Source of the DNA: Schistosoma haematobium
Taxonomy: Eukaryota; Platyhelminthes; Trematoda; Strigeidida; Schistosomatidae
Direction: 5' to 3'
DNA: 64,000 nucleotides
Assembly: GCF_000699445.3 (NCBI RefSeq)
Contig: NC_067195.1
Coordinates: forward strand, 20,345,287 to 20,409,286
Position 1 is the first letter of the stretch. Each line of letters opens with the position of its first letter. Position numbers and translations under genes: made by a program. The notes beneath the pieces were generated by a model. The model worked only from the letters and a program-made list of their open reading frames with translations, had not been told where the DNA came from and did no database searches. This document shows, in pieces, positions 52,301-61,791 of this stretch.

Positions 52301-55300
52301 TACAAACCCCCCATATTAAAGCAAAATGTAAAGACTATAAAAAGGATCATAAATATTTTACAACATGCTTTTGGGGTTTTCATGTAGTTAGGCAAAGTCT
52401 TTTTCGGTAACTCTTGGCTACGTATAAATATAATTATATCATGGAGATACATCAACGACTAATCTATAGTGGGCTTTTTGATATGATAAAATCGAGTATT
52501 GGTTGGACGTTGAGTGTTAGATTTCAATAAGTGGAAAATAAAAAAGTAGCTGGAGAGTTTGTTGATTAAAATCATTATTTAGGTTACACTTCCTCTCAAC
52601 TCCGCCTCCCACTCATATATAAAACTTAAAGGTGCCTCAAATTTCATTTTACATGAAATTAAAAAGCATTGTGATCACTCAACCAGTGATGAATTCTTAC
52701 AAACAGTCTTCAGATAGTCATAGTGGTCGGAATTCGCTACGTGCAGACGAATGAAACAAAACTTATATTTAATATTATAAAATTTATTTTAATGAACAAA
52801 AGTTTCTTATTTTTAGTCGAATATAAAGCAGAAACTTCCAATTACTAAATGATAAAAAATTTTTTGTAAATGTTTGTTTAGATCTGACTGTACTTTTTCA
52901 ACTATATTGTTAAACATGTTAGATCTATTCTGTTTTTTAATCATTTATCCTAAGTTTAACTACAACCTGTCAGATACACTAATTAATTAAAAATATCCTA
53001 AACTTTTATTCTTTACTATTTGACAGCTAAGTGAAGCTAACCTGCTAGATCAACTAAATTTATTACTGAACGCTTTCTTGATATTTTTGACTCTTCAGAA
53101 CCAATGAGTTGATCAAATGTTATTGTAATTATAGTATGAGCTCTGCTACTAGTTTCATTCATATTTGTTGCCGCTACAGTTCTACGCGCAGTACCTATGA
53201 AAAGAAAAGGAATATATATTTATAAAACAAAAAATCTCATAATATTAAACTACTGAAAACAATTTGTGTTTAATAAATTATATTGCAACAAATTTTATCT
53301 AAATTTGAACAGATGAATAGGCAATAGATTTAGTACACAATTGTTTTGTGAGTCGATTTATATTTGATAGTTCTGATTTCGGATTATTTCACTAAAGAAG
53401 ATCTAATCTGAACTCACAGTGAAACATTGAAATCATTCTCATTTCAATCTCTGAGAATCTTACAAATATAATTTCCACTTTAATGGATCAGCATAAAAAT
53501 TCAACAAAAAGTGCACGAATTTCCAAACCAATTACCAAATTTACTTTACACATAGACGTACATAATATTTTTGAATTACAGTGATTCTTATTATTGAAAC
53601 AACGTTTGTAGTACTTTACTCAGAGTTCGATACCGATTAACAGCGAAATCGATTTCAGTCCTTAACATCAACGACGCGAATATTCAAACATATCTTACAA
53701 AAATTTGTAGTAATTGACATAGAACAACTTGTAACACTAATGATTCCTGTAGAGAAATATGGTCTATTTATAGAAACTATATAAGATGTAATAGCTGTAG
53801 ACAAAATGAAGTTTTGAGTATGAATGCCTTATTTAAATAAGTTGTACTGTTACTACATCTACTACTCGGGGAATTACTCTGACAATTTCAGGCCAATGTG
53901 TTAATGGTGTATGTCGACCTGAACCACTGTACAGATGTACCAGTTTCTAGGTTGCATTTGACCAAATGACTGATTCGTTAAACTATTCAAGTAGCTATCA
54001 ACAAGTTCAGATGATGACTTGTTTCATAGACTATATTGAAGAGGAGAAACTCCACCTGATACACGTTTCAGTGTTGGTAGCTGAGCTCCACATGTGTTTA
54101 TACCTTCCATTTACATTCTTAATCAGTGTTATTTATGGTGAAAACACCGAAGCTGACGGGAATTTTGAAACAGAAACTCAAGTGACACATTAGCTCTCAC
54201 TCTATCAGTGCAACAGGTCGGATTAGAGATGTTTCCACAATCATTCGGAAAACGTACATGATCTTATGACTACCAACTCGTAGTGATTCAGTTGAGGGTT
54301 ATCATGACTATCAGTCAACAGTCCTTGCTCTGCATTCGACACTCGACACCAAAGTGCACAACATTCGCTAGACAAATCAAACAGTGTTATGCGTCTTAAT
54401 TTGTATAACTTCAGATAGGAGTCAGGTGTATGTCTCGTGTGATACAGTTAAACTGCTTCATTTCATGACTTAAATAGATCACTGAATTCAACCAAATCTG
54501 CAGTTTCGAATCACAGACTGACTTTGGTTGGACAACCTTTGTGAGTCTGGAAGCACTGAACAAGTGATTCGTTCTACTATTGAACTGTTCAACTGTTCCC
54601 AACCATCACACCATAGGGGATCAATCTGAGAATTGTCAGGTCTCGAGTTGACAACCTAACATTCAGTCTACTGGGTTGGCAATCAGTTGTCCTAATTTCT
54701 ATCTTCAGTTAGTTTGCTTTATCACGTGAACATTATCCGTTTCCATGAGATTTCGAAAGAATGGCTTATCGAGGTGCTGCACTTACGTTTTGGTCGTTTA
54801 GTTAGGATGATGCACACTAAGCGAAAATTCTTATTTCTTGTCATCATTTAATGAGCAAATATTAAAATAGCTTCAATAAATTGATCCTCTTAAATCTGTA
54901 AGTAAAGTAACTGTTACTTGTAAATATCACACATAGGAAGAAAAAGTTTCAAACATTACCAATTTTTAGTTCGTTTCAAGTAAATGTTGAGATGCAGGAT
55001 GTCCAAGTATTCAACAGCCGAATCCTCACATTTTATATTTGTCAGCACGCGATTCCCATCTTTTCAATAAGATTTTACTTACATAGTTTCTTTTTTACGT
55101 CACTGTGTTATTTTTTCGAAAATATATAATATAAAATAAATTGCATCGTATGCCTAATTAACTGGAACCAATAAAACTTACATATATCCTGGTTTTTATA
55201 GAAATTATCTCCACTTGATAACAATTTAGAAATAGCACTTGTTCTACTTAGCAATATATAAGTAGTAATGCCACTACTATCCTCTTGACGATTACCTTGT

Positions 55301-58300
55301 ACTCATTTGGGTCAGCTGCTCGTATGTTCCACTACCAACGTTTTAATACTGTACTATCCTTATTTCTTTCCACTGCTGTGATATTTACATCTAACTTTTA
55401 GTTAAAAAGACAATTATTTAAAACATCTCAGATATTACGAAGCACGTCAGATATTGAGATATGAGCTGAGAAATAAACTTACAGGGACTTATTGAGATCT
55501 GCTGTACGACGAGACCAAAGCTTCAAATGAAAACTTTCCTAATTTACTGACATGTACTGATTCACTTTGTGCGCTTTAAAATCAACGCTAGTTGTTTTAA
55601 GCAATTTCAAGACTGTGATTAGTTATTTGAAGATGATCTCCATCCATAATGCTGCCTATTTTTTTGTAATATCATTTATCTCTACCTTCAAACAGAAGTA
55701 ATATTCAGGTGTACAGAATAAGCAATCATGAGTGCTTAACAAGGTTCCCTAGTATCGATACCTCCCACTTAGATGACCGATTATCCTGTACATATTTTTC
55801 AAATCTCAGTAGAAATAAAGGTGAGTTAAATCACTTTCAAATAACTTCCTTCTTCTTCATCCTGAACAACGTTTGTCCTCTGTGAAGATAGCAAAGTAAC
55901 TAAGGGTTGGCTTTACACAGATGCGATCAGTTATACGTAAATGCCAAGTAGCAAAAACCTGCTCATATAGACGTTCCATTGCTTTCATACCCTTAGTGTT
56001 TATCATCTAATATTTAGTATTCTTATCGCTGACGTCCCATGTCAGGTCTTTCCTTGGCATCTGATATTTAGTAATTTACCTTAGAACTGGTTCGAGAAAT
56101 TAGTCTACTTTGTTTAAACCAAAGTTCACACATATTTCAATATGGCGTGGACATGTTAGGACTCAACCCAGCAAGTTGGCATCTATTCTTATGCTTCTGT
56201 TGATGGTGTCGTTCATAGCTGAGATCAGGATTTTCAGATGAATCAGAATCATATACATATTTTGGATAGTGGTTCCTGTGAAAAAAGATGTGACCACATA
56301 CAAGAGGAGGGACTTATATTAGGGTCAGTTTGATGTCTGTATACATTAACATTTGATCAAAGACCAACACCGTAGGCGAAACTCAAGTCAGCTTTCACTG
56401 TTTGGGTTTTAGGTTTCAATATACTGAAGCGCATAGCAAGTTAAATGCAGAACTAAGCTTGCTGGAAGTATTGATGCTGAGTATCGAAATGCAAAAGCTT
56501 AAGAAAAAAGAGCAGCCAAGAAGGAATCTGTCGTGCAGCATCTATAAAGAACTCTACAAGTACAACGCTCAGACCACAAAATAAGAAACTAAGGATACAT
56601 TCACCTCATATTCTATTTTTCTCCATTATCTTATATCTAAAATCTATTGTAGTCCTTATAAGTTTCCTCTAAATATTATATTCTGAATTAGTATGTGAGA
56701 AACCAATTTGGATATTTTTATTATTGTTTTAACAAGATGTATAACAAAAAACAAATGCCATTTTGTTGAGACTTTCTCAACAAAAATGACAAATGTCAAG
56801 GTTCTTAAAATTAGGTTGTTAGGGGATACAATTGTTTAATTCCTTGTTCCATACAAATTTTCAACAGTTATAACAATAGAAATAAAATGAATTCATTTCT
56901 TCCATTTGTTTTATAACTAATAATGAGACCAAATTTTGTCAAGTTTTTCAATACAGCATGAAAACACCGTTAACTTATAGTGTATTTTAAAGTTTCACAT
57001 CATTGAAAACCAGGAAAACTTGTTGAGTTGCTTAGTCTTAATATGGACCTCATCAGAGTTGCGCATCCACAACCCACAGGAAATCGAACTCATAATCTTC
57101 AGGTCTCACATTGACCTCTTGGTTGACATTCTGTAGTTTACATTTATAATTTCAACCCTTTCACAATGTTGTATGACCATCATTCATTTTCACTGGTAAT
57201 ATTTTTTTCACACTCGACATGAATATACTCGACTAGTCACATCTCACTAGAAGTTTGGAAATTACTCACTCGTAGTTAAGTGCTGATAACATTATTGAAT
57301 GCTAGTTTAATACTTTGGAAGTAACTAGCAGTCAAATATAAAATCCACACGACTCAGTCTCGCTAAAACCTAATAGTTGATGCTTTTTGACTCGGGATCT
57401 TTAGCTAATCATAAAGCTCTATGGATTTAATCACTAGATAAAAGCCACTTGTACAATGAATGTTATTTATTGATAAAATAGCTTAAAGTTTTGGATGAAG
57501 TAGATTACGAGCTTGCTTTTACGGTTTCTATAACTAATAAATGGAATACTACTCCAAGTTATTGCTTGTTTTGAATGGCGGTTATTAAATGCTGGTCTAA
57601 ATGTGATTAGGCTGGAAAGTTGTATGTTCATATCACAAACTATTAAATGTTGAAGCCGAATGACTGACAAAATTTGTTGATCATTACATTTAATTTTTTT
57701 AATCGTATATTAATTTATTTGTTTGACTTACTAACAAACTTGTATCAAAAGAACATTATAGACTTATTAGCGACTATAAGAAATTACGAATATTTATTCA
57801 CTTGTTTGAATGTAGTACTTACACACCAGTACGTAAAAGTGACTAAAATTTTAAAAAATCTCAGTAAATCACTAATGTACACTCCTTAATTAAAGAATCT
57901 AAAATTAAATAAGTGCTAAGAAGCTGAACGGTGATAAGGAAACAAGCTGGATTATTTCACATTGTTTCACGTTTGTGATCACAAATAATAAGTTTAGTAG
58001 TGTTCCTTCTTACAATATAAATACCTGAGTAACAAAATTATTTGCTAGCTACTCATTGTAATAATACACACTTGATAATTAAACCTAAACGTTTCATATT
58101 TCTACAATTATATAAACAGTATTCTCTGAATGAATTTACTCAGATAATGTTCAAAGTTATATCATTATCAAGTTTGATTTTATTATGCAGATTTTTATTC
58201 GAAATTGGTTAGTTTTGCAAAATAATTATTATAAATTATACAGAACTATGGGGCAAAATGTGTGGAAAACCTAAATCTTATTCCGAAGATAGTAGAGAAG

Positions 58301-61300
58301 AGATATATAAGAAGAATAAAGAGATTGGAGATTGGTAAAATAATACATGAATTCTTCCTTGGACATGAATGAAATAATTTTACCATATAATTCTTTTGAA
58401 TATCAAGACTTAGTCTGCTGGGTTGGAATCCTATCATTGCACCTCAGTGTAGGAGGATAGTTTGAAACTAATAGAAATAATTTGATCAAATAAGATCACT
58501 TACCACATGCTAGAACAGAGCTACATTTGTTTAGCATTAAAGATCATGAGAGAAGATATCCACCAATCCTTATGGATACAGTAGTATAGACCAATGGTAT
58601 TTGAGGACTATATAACTCAATACAATATTTTCTAGTATGCGGATTGTGGAGATGATTGCTGCTGTGGACTTCCATACTAGAACGAAACAGCTCTAGAGTG
58701 CTTCACGGTTTTCAATGGTTGTCTGACTAAAGTCAATCCATGAAGCGAAATTTCTAAGCACCATTATTTCCTCAAATGTTTTGTCCTGGTTCTCACAATA
58801 TTATTATTTTAAACTTGAGTAAACGGAATCGATACTTCTAAATACTACAGAGTGACGACAATAGTGAGTGAAAGTTGGATTCTGTTCTTCAATTATAAAA
58901 AATTAAAATTAACTTGATTAATACCCACTAACTTGTCAAGACCCATGAAGTTATACTTTTACATAACTTCCTATCCAACATAACACTAAAACGCCATCAC
59001 TTAATCCAATGGACTAATTTACTCTTCAAATTATCAAAATAAATCTACTTTAGAACCTTTTTTATCATCACTAACAGAATGAACATAAAAAAATGTTGAA
59101 AATGCATGTGTCACCGTAAAAAATGTGGTTAACTTATATATATATCTAAACTACATATTTATCTACCCTGATTCATTCTTTGTTCAATTTCACCATACGA
59201 CCCAACTGGTACCTGCGTTAAACCTTGCACATAGAATCCTTGAGCTGGTGATTGTCTAATTTGTAAATTCGTTTGAGATGATTTATCTCTTGTTAACAAA
59301 TCACGAATTTGTTCATTGTATATTTCCATCATCGTCAAAGTAACTTGGAATTTCTATTCAGTTTAAAAAATACAAGCCTTAAAGTATTTTTTAATGTGGC
59401 AAACAGTTAATGCAATAGACAAAAGAATAAATTTTAATTTTGTTCCGAATGAAAACATATAACTGAATTCAAAGTTAATAGATTATATGATCAAGATTAA
59501 ATGCTAACTTCGCTCAAACTGAGAGCTAATGATATTGAGTCTTTTGATTACTATGGAACTCTATGTTGCTGATGTTGGGTTGATTTTACCCAGCTATTAA
59601 CATCGGAAATTACCATACGCTAGATCAATTTACGAGTTATTTTTAACTTTTTACGGTTCGTTGTGGTAAACAAAAGTACTCAAGAAACTTCCAGCATTTC
59701 GAGTGAGAGTCTGAATAATATTTGGCTTACCAAACATTCAGCAAACAGTATGTAATAAATGGATATTTAAATATTCATTATAAACATTTACCTTATCAGG
59801 ATCGTTGTTCTTGCCAATTCTATCAAATAGCTGCTCGCATATGATTGGTACAATGCCTCTAGTCAATAAATTTAATTACTAAACGATATATTTTACCTAT
59901 TAGGTCCATAGCCAATCATAGAATAGGACTTTCCAGAACCAGTTTGTCCATAGGCGAATAATGAACATGAATATCCACTGAACGCATTTTCAAGTAAACC
60001 ACGACCCAAATCATCAAAGACATGCCGTTGGCTGACATATATTGAATTTTCTCCATCCGGTACCAGCACGCCATCAGCTTCAGTTTTAAAACCATCGTGT
60101 GACCTAGGACAGTGAAACGTTTTGTATGCGTATGTGTAAATAATTTCAAATATGCTATGTATAAACTTCCTAGATTTGCGTAATATTTACTTTTACATGA
60201 AGACTCATAAAGAACGCTTGAACCTGGATGTCTTACGAACACTAGAGAAAGGAAAATCCGGAGTAAATTTAACATTCATGTCAAAATGCAATTACTTAAC
60301 ACACCGTGATGAAACCAGTTCACTTAATAGCTACAAGTAAATATAATCTGCGTAATGTTGAATGACAAAAACCTAAAGTATGACCCTTTTACTACTTACA
60401 TTAAGCTTAACTTACAGTTACCATGATATTCAGTGTAGCTCATTACATAAAGCTTTTTCCACAATGACTATTTATTATTTTAGATGTGTTGGCCACCAAA
60501 CCATCTGATAAAAGATTGAAGGACACTGGCAAACTCTGACATTTATGTTTGCCAGTTTAATTACTCGTCATAATGTGGACTAGGTTCCTGTATTATCTCA
60601 AAAGTACTTGACTAGTGAAAAGTGTCTTTGAGTCAGAAAGTCGACGTGTTGTACTCATACTTCAGAATTACTAATAGGGATCAGATAAACTAACCTGGTG
60701 ATAGCCTTTAGCTCATTTAATCGAAACTAAAAAACGTTGTCACTAGAAAAACGATGAGTGATTGGAACAACTTGAATAATAATTTGATAAGATTTAGATA
60801 GTTTCAGCTAGTAGATGAATTGTTATCTATCTATGCTTATCAGATGTCACGAATTGGCTATGAAATAGGTTTTAGCTTATCATGGACGGTTAAGTTATTT
60901 AAATTCTACAGTACCATGAGAAAGTGAGAGGTCATCTGAAGAACTAATATTGTCTTTACAACAAATATGTATTTAAAAAATTATATTGAAGTAGCTTTGT
61001 AACCTATTCTGAGCTTCTGGGGTAGCATTTTTGTAAGAGCATAAGATTGATAGTGAAACCTTTACGAAGAATTTACAAGAGTAATTGTGCTTTGTCTGGA
61101 ATTCGAAGCATTAACTTCCGGTCTTCTAGGCGATATAACCAGAAATTCTTATCTATTCTATTTTCTGTTTTAAAAGTGATTCTGATGTTTTTGAAGGTGA
61201 CAATAAAGTCTTCAGAATTTCCGAATAAAATACTGGTTAAGATGTTTTCAGGTTATGTCATCAATCAGTGATAGAAACCCACAACTTGGCAGTTTCACTT

Positions 61301-61791
61301 TTTGTTAGACATTTATGCTGTGAAGTCACATATTCCAATAAACTGAAGAGCTTTAAGATAAATTTATCCTCTGTACTTCCTGCAACAACAGTTATTTTCC
61401 GTATTTGACCAGACAACTTGAATAAGGCAATAATGTATGAATATTTTTTCATTGTATAAAGAATCTGCGCCAGTTTATCGAAATAATCGGGTCGGTGTAA
61501 CAGAAGAGGTGATATTAAAGAAATAAAAACAAGCTCTCTGATCAGACTTGATTCATAAATTATCTCGACGGGAAATTTGCGAAGAAATTTTTGCTAATTT
61601 GAAAAATAAGGTTCATAAAACTCAGAACTTCAGCTGATACCATTTTAAAACAGCACATGGATGACAGGATACATATTATAATAGTGTTTTAGGGTGGTAG
61701 TCGTTGTATTTTTAGCATGTTAGGCTTTATTAGTTTAAAGGAACTCACCAGTATGAATGATCAAATGTAAATTGCTTAATATCCTTTTGAT
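25218..61791 (-). CDS. Kinesin-3 family motor, KIF28/KLP-6-like (19 exons seen, N-terminus missing)
   Basis: Nineteen exons on the - strand join in continuous phase and give about 941 aa. The motor spans residues 1-330 of the visible part: FTFDHSYW, P-loop GQTGSGKS (about 66-73), switch I SSRAH, switch II DLAGSE, and the YRDS and [12 protein letters not shown] motifs. A short coiled coil follows (about 330-390). An FHA domain (about 392-578) has [20 protein letters not shown] and HHKDRILFG. The tail has [46 protein letters not shown] and [13 protein letters not shown]. Motor sequence ([21 protein letters not shown]) and the tail order fit KIF28/KLP-6 better than KIF1 or KIF13; no PH or CAP-Gly domain was seen. 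The family moves cargo along microtubules, in cilia in the case of KLP-6. The first about 60 residues (VRVRPF region) lie upstream of 61791, probably outside the window. The terminal exon is unresolved. Confidence 0.88.
25925..26150 (+). mobile_element. Sm-alpha-type SINE (first subfamily) in kinesin intron
   Basis: B-box-like GGGCTCGAGTCCC at 25939-25951 is followed by the hammerhead domain and a tail ending TCCTAAACATCAGTGGGAA. Opposite in orientation to the kinesin gene. It ends close to the donor of exon r. Confidence 0.82.
25972..26050 (+). ncRNA. Hammerhead ribozyme, near-intact
   Basis: CTGACGAG at 25989-25996, stem II arms GTCTC/GGAC (one mismatch), GAAA present followed by T, and cleavage triplet changed to GTT before CTGG, still an NUH triplet. 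The base pair closing stem III (A-U in place of the usual one) may be weakened, so lower activity is expected. Confidence 0.72.
26188..26331 (-). CDS. Kinesin exon r
   Basis: 144 nt encoding [38 protein letters not shown] and ending DKQLD. Charged helical content. Confidence 0.85.
26332..29642. other. Kinesin introns around exon q, nothing recognised
   Basis: AT-rich intronic sequence (26332-27939 and 28183-29642). No recognisable repeats or exons besides the one annotated. Confidence 0.4.
27940..28182 (-). CDS. Kinesin exon q
   Basis: 243 nt encoding [32 protein letters not shown] and [17 protein letters not shown], then KKTFD. Resembles the C2-like tail segment in KIF28-type kinesins. Confidence 0.88.
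29643..31281 (+). repeat. 1.64-kb duplicated segment, copy A
   Basis: Practically identical to 53277-54915 (offset 23634), with one change near the 3' border (AAGTGAAG against AAGTAAAG). Borders are sharp; left flanks share only AATTATATT. No terminal inverted repeats were seen. Short open frames (30332-30559 +, 30777-30968 -) show no known family. It is either an unrecognised mobile element or a segmental duplication between two introns of the kinesin gene. Confidence 0.9.
31887..32213 (-). CDS. Kinesin exon p
   Basis: 327 nt, the longest exon. Encodes [55 protein letters not shown] and [13 protein letters not shown]. The FW(E/D)PPED-like motif is typical of kinesin-3 tails. Confidence 0.92.
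32214..34433. other. Kinesin intron, nothing recognised
   Basis: AT-rich intronic sequence without clear coding or repeat signals. Confidence 0.4.
34434..34468 (+). repeat. (AAT)n microsatellite
   Basis: About eleven AAT repeats with one AGT interruption. It abuts the 3' end of a - strand Penelope fragment and may be its tail. Confidence 0.92.
34469..34890 (-). mobile_element. Penelope-like element 3' fragment with GIY-YIG endonuclease
   Basis: On the - strand: [20 protein letters not shown] and [13 protein letters not shown] (GIY-YIG style, here AYIG), then [15 protein letters not shown] and [11 protein letters not shown] (Penelope C-terminal tail). Interrupted by stops. The trinucleotide repeat at 34434-34468 follows directly as a 3' tail. 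Confidence 0.82.
34885..35270 (+). mobile_element. Long Sm-alpha-type SINE, second copy
   Basis: Same three modules as at 22390-22785: 5' module starting CTGCTCACTAGTGACTGACT, tRNA-like part GGCTCAGTGGTCTAATGGTT, then the hammerhead module. The ribozyme core is mutated: CTAAGGAG at 35171-35178 replaces CTGAGGAG, so it is probably inactive. It sits directly behind the - strand Penelope fragment. Confidence 0.85.
35271..37319. other. Kinesin intron, nothing recognised
   Basis: AT-rich intronic sequence; no exon or repeat recognised. Confidence 0.4.
37320..37407 (-). CDS. Kinesin exon o
   Basis: 88 nt encoding [19 protein letters not shown] and [10 protein letters not shown]; donor CAG|GTAAGG. 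Confidence 0.88.
37995..38310 (-). mobile_element. LTR-like dispersed repeat, copy 1
   Basis: On the - strand it reads GATGTGGTTTGTTTGGTTGG, TATATAAAC (TATA-like), GAGTATGTCTGAAAT, then CTCTGGACTCAACTGG and GGGACCAATCAGAACC. The same order is found on the + strand at 42885-43200. A TATA box followed by a short transcribed region is consistent with a solo LTR, but termini and family are not established. Confidence 0.55.
38955..39111 (-). CDS. Kinesin exon n
   Basis: 157 nt encoding [38 protein letters not shown] and ending GESKRTK; typical kinesin-3 post-FHA helix (LLPMVxExNAIxxEL). Confidence 0.92.
39112..40269. other. Kinesin intron, nothing firmly recognised
   Basis: AT-rich. A less AT-rich stretch at about 39540-39820 (including CTTATTATTGATTGTTCATT and GTGTCGGGTTTTGGTGTGG) may be an old repeat, but no family was recognised. 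Confidence 0.35.
40270..40370 (+). mobile_element. Decayed tRNA-like SINE head
   Basis: GGCGCGAATATCTCAGCGGC resembles an A-box region, GGATCGAATCC a B-box, followed by CCTGATGAGTATC, a relic of a hammerhead CUGAUGAG. Strongly eroded. Confidence 0.5.
40926..41087 (-). CDS. Kinesin exon m
   Basis: 162 nt encoding [18 protein letters not shown] (end of FHA) and [18 protein letters not shown]. Phase 1 on both sides. Confidence 0.92.
41590..41725 (-). mobile_element. Sm-alpha-type SINE, decayed, left half of a head-to-head pair
   Basis: On the - strand: CCAGCTGATGAATCGTAAAT and GTAGAAGCGCGCGTTCTGGG, recognisably the hammerhead domain but with altered core (CTGATGAA, GAAG). Faces the + strand copy at 41740. 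Confidence 0.7.
41740..41935 (+). mobile_element. Sm-alpha-type SINE, decayed, right half of a head-to-head pair
   Basis: CCTGACGAGTCC and GAAACGCGC are retained but the right arm of stem II is lost (TGGAAA in place of AGGAC). The tail ends about 33 bp before the donor end of kinesin exon l. Confidence 0.7.
41968..42205 (-). CDS. Kinesin exon l, FHA core
   Basis: 238 nt encoding [39 protein letters not shown] and [10 protein letters not shown], as in FHA domains that bind phosphothreonine or serve dimer control in kinesin-3. Confidence 0.92.
42885..43200 (+). mobile_element. LTR-like dispersed repeat, copy 2
   Basis: Contains GATGCGGTCTGTTTGGCTG, ATATATAAAC, AAGTATGTCTGAAATAAATG, CTGGACTCGACTGGACGGG and AGGACCAATAAGAACTCTAG. 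It matches copy 1 at 37995-38310 in the opposite orientation with moderate divergence. AATAAA is included. Possible solo LTR. Confidence 0.55.
43867..44025 (-). CDS. Kinesin exon k, start of FHA region
   Basis: 159 nt encoding [18 protein letters not shown], then [16 protein letters not shown] and ending VLSHKQ. The NLNEDP motif marks the entry to the kinesin-3 FHA domain. Phase 0 both ends. Confidence 0.9.
44280..45186 (+). mobile_element. Penelope-like element fragment with GIY-YIG endonuclease
   Basis: RT C-terminal pieces ([39 protein letters not shown]) are followed by a longer open frame 44652-44939 with [19 protein letters not shown] and a GIY-YIG-like [17 protein letters not shown]. 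The tail is [22 protein letters not shown]. The segmental duplication begins inside it at 44926. Confidence 0.85.
45706..45916 (-). mobile_element. Sm-alpha-type SINE with hammerhead ribozyme, source copy
   Basis: Same element as at 6930-7140: B-box-like sequence at 45885-45897 and ribozyme downstream on the - strand, hence in the sense orientation of the kinesin intron. Confidence 0.85.
45788..45866 (-). ncRNA. Hammerhead ribozyme, core intact, sense with the kinesin pre-mRNA
   Basis: CTGACGAG at 45840-45847, GAAAC at 45822-45826 and cleavage triplet GTC at 45815-45817, identical to the copy at 7012-7090. Being sense within a kinesin intron, it could cut the pre-mRNA intron if it folds co-transcriptionally. 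Confidence 0.85.
46571..47200 (+). mobile_element. RTE-clade retrotransposon 3' fragment, source copy
   Basis: 5'-truncated fragment starting at [22 protein letters not shown] sequence and ending near 47200. It is antisense to the kinesin gene and provides the homology with the resident RTE at 1-1645. Confidence 0.85.
47295..47398 (-). CDS. Kinesin exon j, coiled coil
   Basis: 104 nt encoding [20 protein letters not shown] and ending AAFDEK, a charged helical segment. An RTE fragment begins 95 bp downstream (47200). Copy at 1740-1843. Confidence 0.9.
47455..47536 (-). CDS. Kinesin exon i, neck linker region
   Basis: 82 nt encoding [23 protein letters not shown]. Copy at 1900-1981. Confidence 0.9.
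47537..49664. other. Kinesin intron between exons h and i
   Basis: AT-rich; no other element recognised. Duplicated at 1982-4113. Confidence 0.45.
49665..49815 (-). CDS. Kinesin exon h, end of motor domain
   Basis: 151 nt encoding [38 protein letters not shown] and SLIRELK (motor end and neck). Copy at 4114-4264. Confidence 0.93.
51229..51311 (-). CDS. Kinesin exon g
   Basis: 83 nt encoding [20 protein letters not shown] and QNALGGN. Copy at 5679-5761. Confidence 0.93.
51427..51524 (-). CDS. Kinesin exon f
   Basis: 98 nt encoding [20 protein letters not shown] and [12 protein letters not shown]; completes switch II (DLAG|SE). Also present as a copy at 5877-5974. Confidence 0.93.
51700..53041. 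other. Kinesin intron between exons e and f
   Basis: AT-rich. A decayed tRNA-like SINE relic lies at 52110-52260 (TGGCCTAATGGCCGGGTG, TTCGCATC, GAGACAAAACAG). Nothing else recognised. Confidence 0.45.
53042..53194 (-). CDS. Kinesin exon e, switch I and start of switch II
   Basis: 153 nt encoding [31 protein letters not shown] and VINLVDLAG. Contains the nucleotide-sensing SSRAH and DLAG. Acceptor CATAG|GT, donor CAG|GTTAGC. The intron upstream (to exon d) is almost 6 kb and contains the second copy of a 1.64-kb duplication starting 83 bp away. Confidence 0.93.
53277..54915 (+). repeat. 1.64-kb duplicated segment, copy B
   Basis: Direct-orientation copy of 29643-31281, located in the intron upstream of exon e and beginning 83 bp from that exon's acceptor side. 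Right border after AAGTAAAGTAACTG. Confidence 0.9.
54916..59166. other. Large kinesin intron with SINE relics
   Basis: AT-rich. Decayed SINE relics at 57000-57140 (- strand: CTCTGATGAGGTCC and tRNA-like GAGTTCGATTTCC) and 58630-58750 (+ strand: TACTAGAACGAAACAGCTC and tail). A short open frame at 56402-56584 is lysine-rich and unassigned. Confidence 0.45.
59167..59353 (-). CDS. Kinesin exon d
   Basis: 187 nt encoding [36 protein letters not shown] and GEIEQRMNQ. The EIYNE motif is conserved in kinesin motors. Donor AGG|GTAGAT. Confidence 0.92.
59792..59858 (-). CDS. Kinesin exon c
   Basis: 67 nt encoding [18 protein letters not shown]; joins the P-loop exon across a 38-bp intron. Donor AAG|GTAAAT. 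Confidence 0.9.
59897..60103 (-). CDS. Kinesin exon b, P-loop exon
   Basis: 207 nt. Encodes [27 protein letters not shown] and [19 protein letters not shown]; the P-loop Lys and Ser of the ATP site are present. Acceptor CTAG|G, donor AG|GTAAAA. Confidence 0.92.
60104..61748. other. Kinesin intron between exons a and b, nothing recognised
   Basis: AT-rich sequence without recognised repeats or exons. Confidence 0.4.
61749..61791 (-). CDS. Kinesin exon a (first one seen)
   Basis: 43 nt encoding [14 protein letters not shown], motor beta-strand region; donor TG|GTGAGT, acceptor AG|AT. Needs one base from an upstream exon not found. Confidence 0.82.

Noticed and set aside
56402..56584. Lysine-rich 60-aa open frame
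   Set aside because: No recognised family, no splice context fitting the kinesin, lies in a large intron on the opposite strand.
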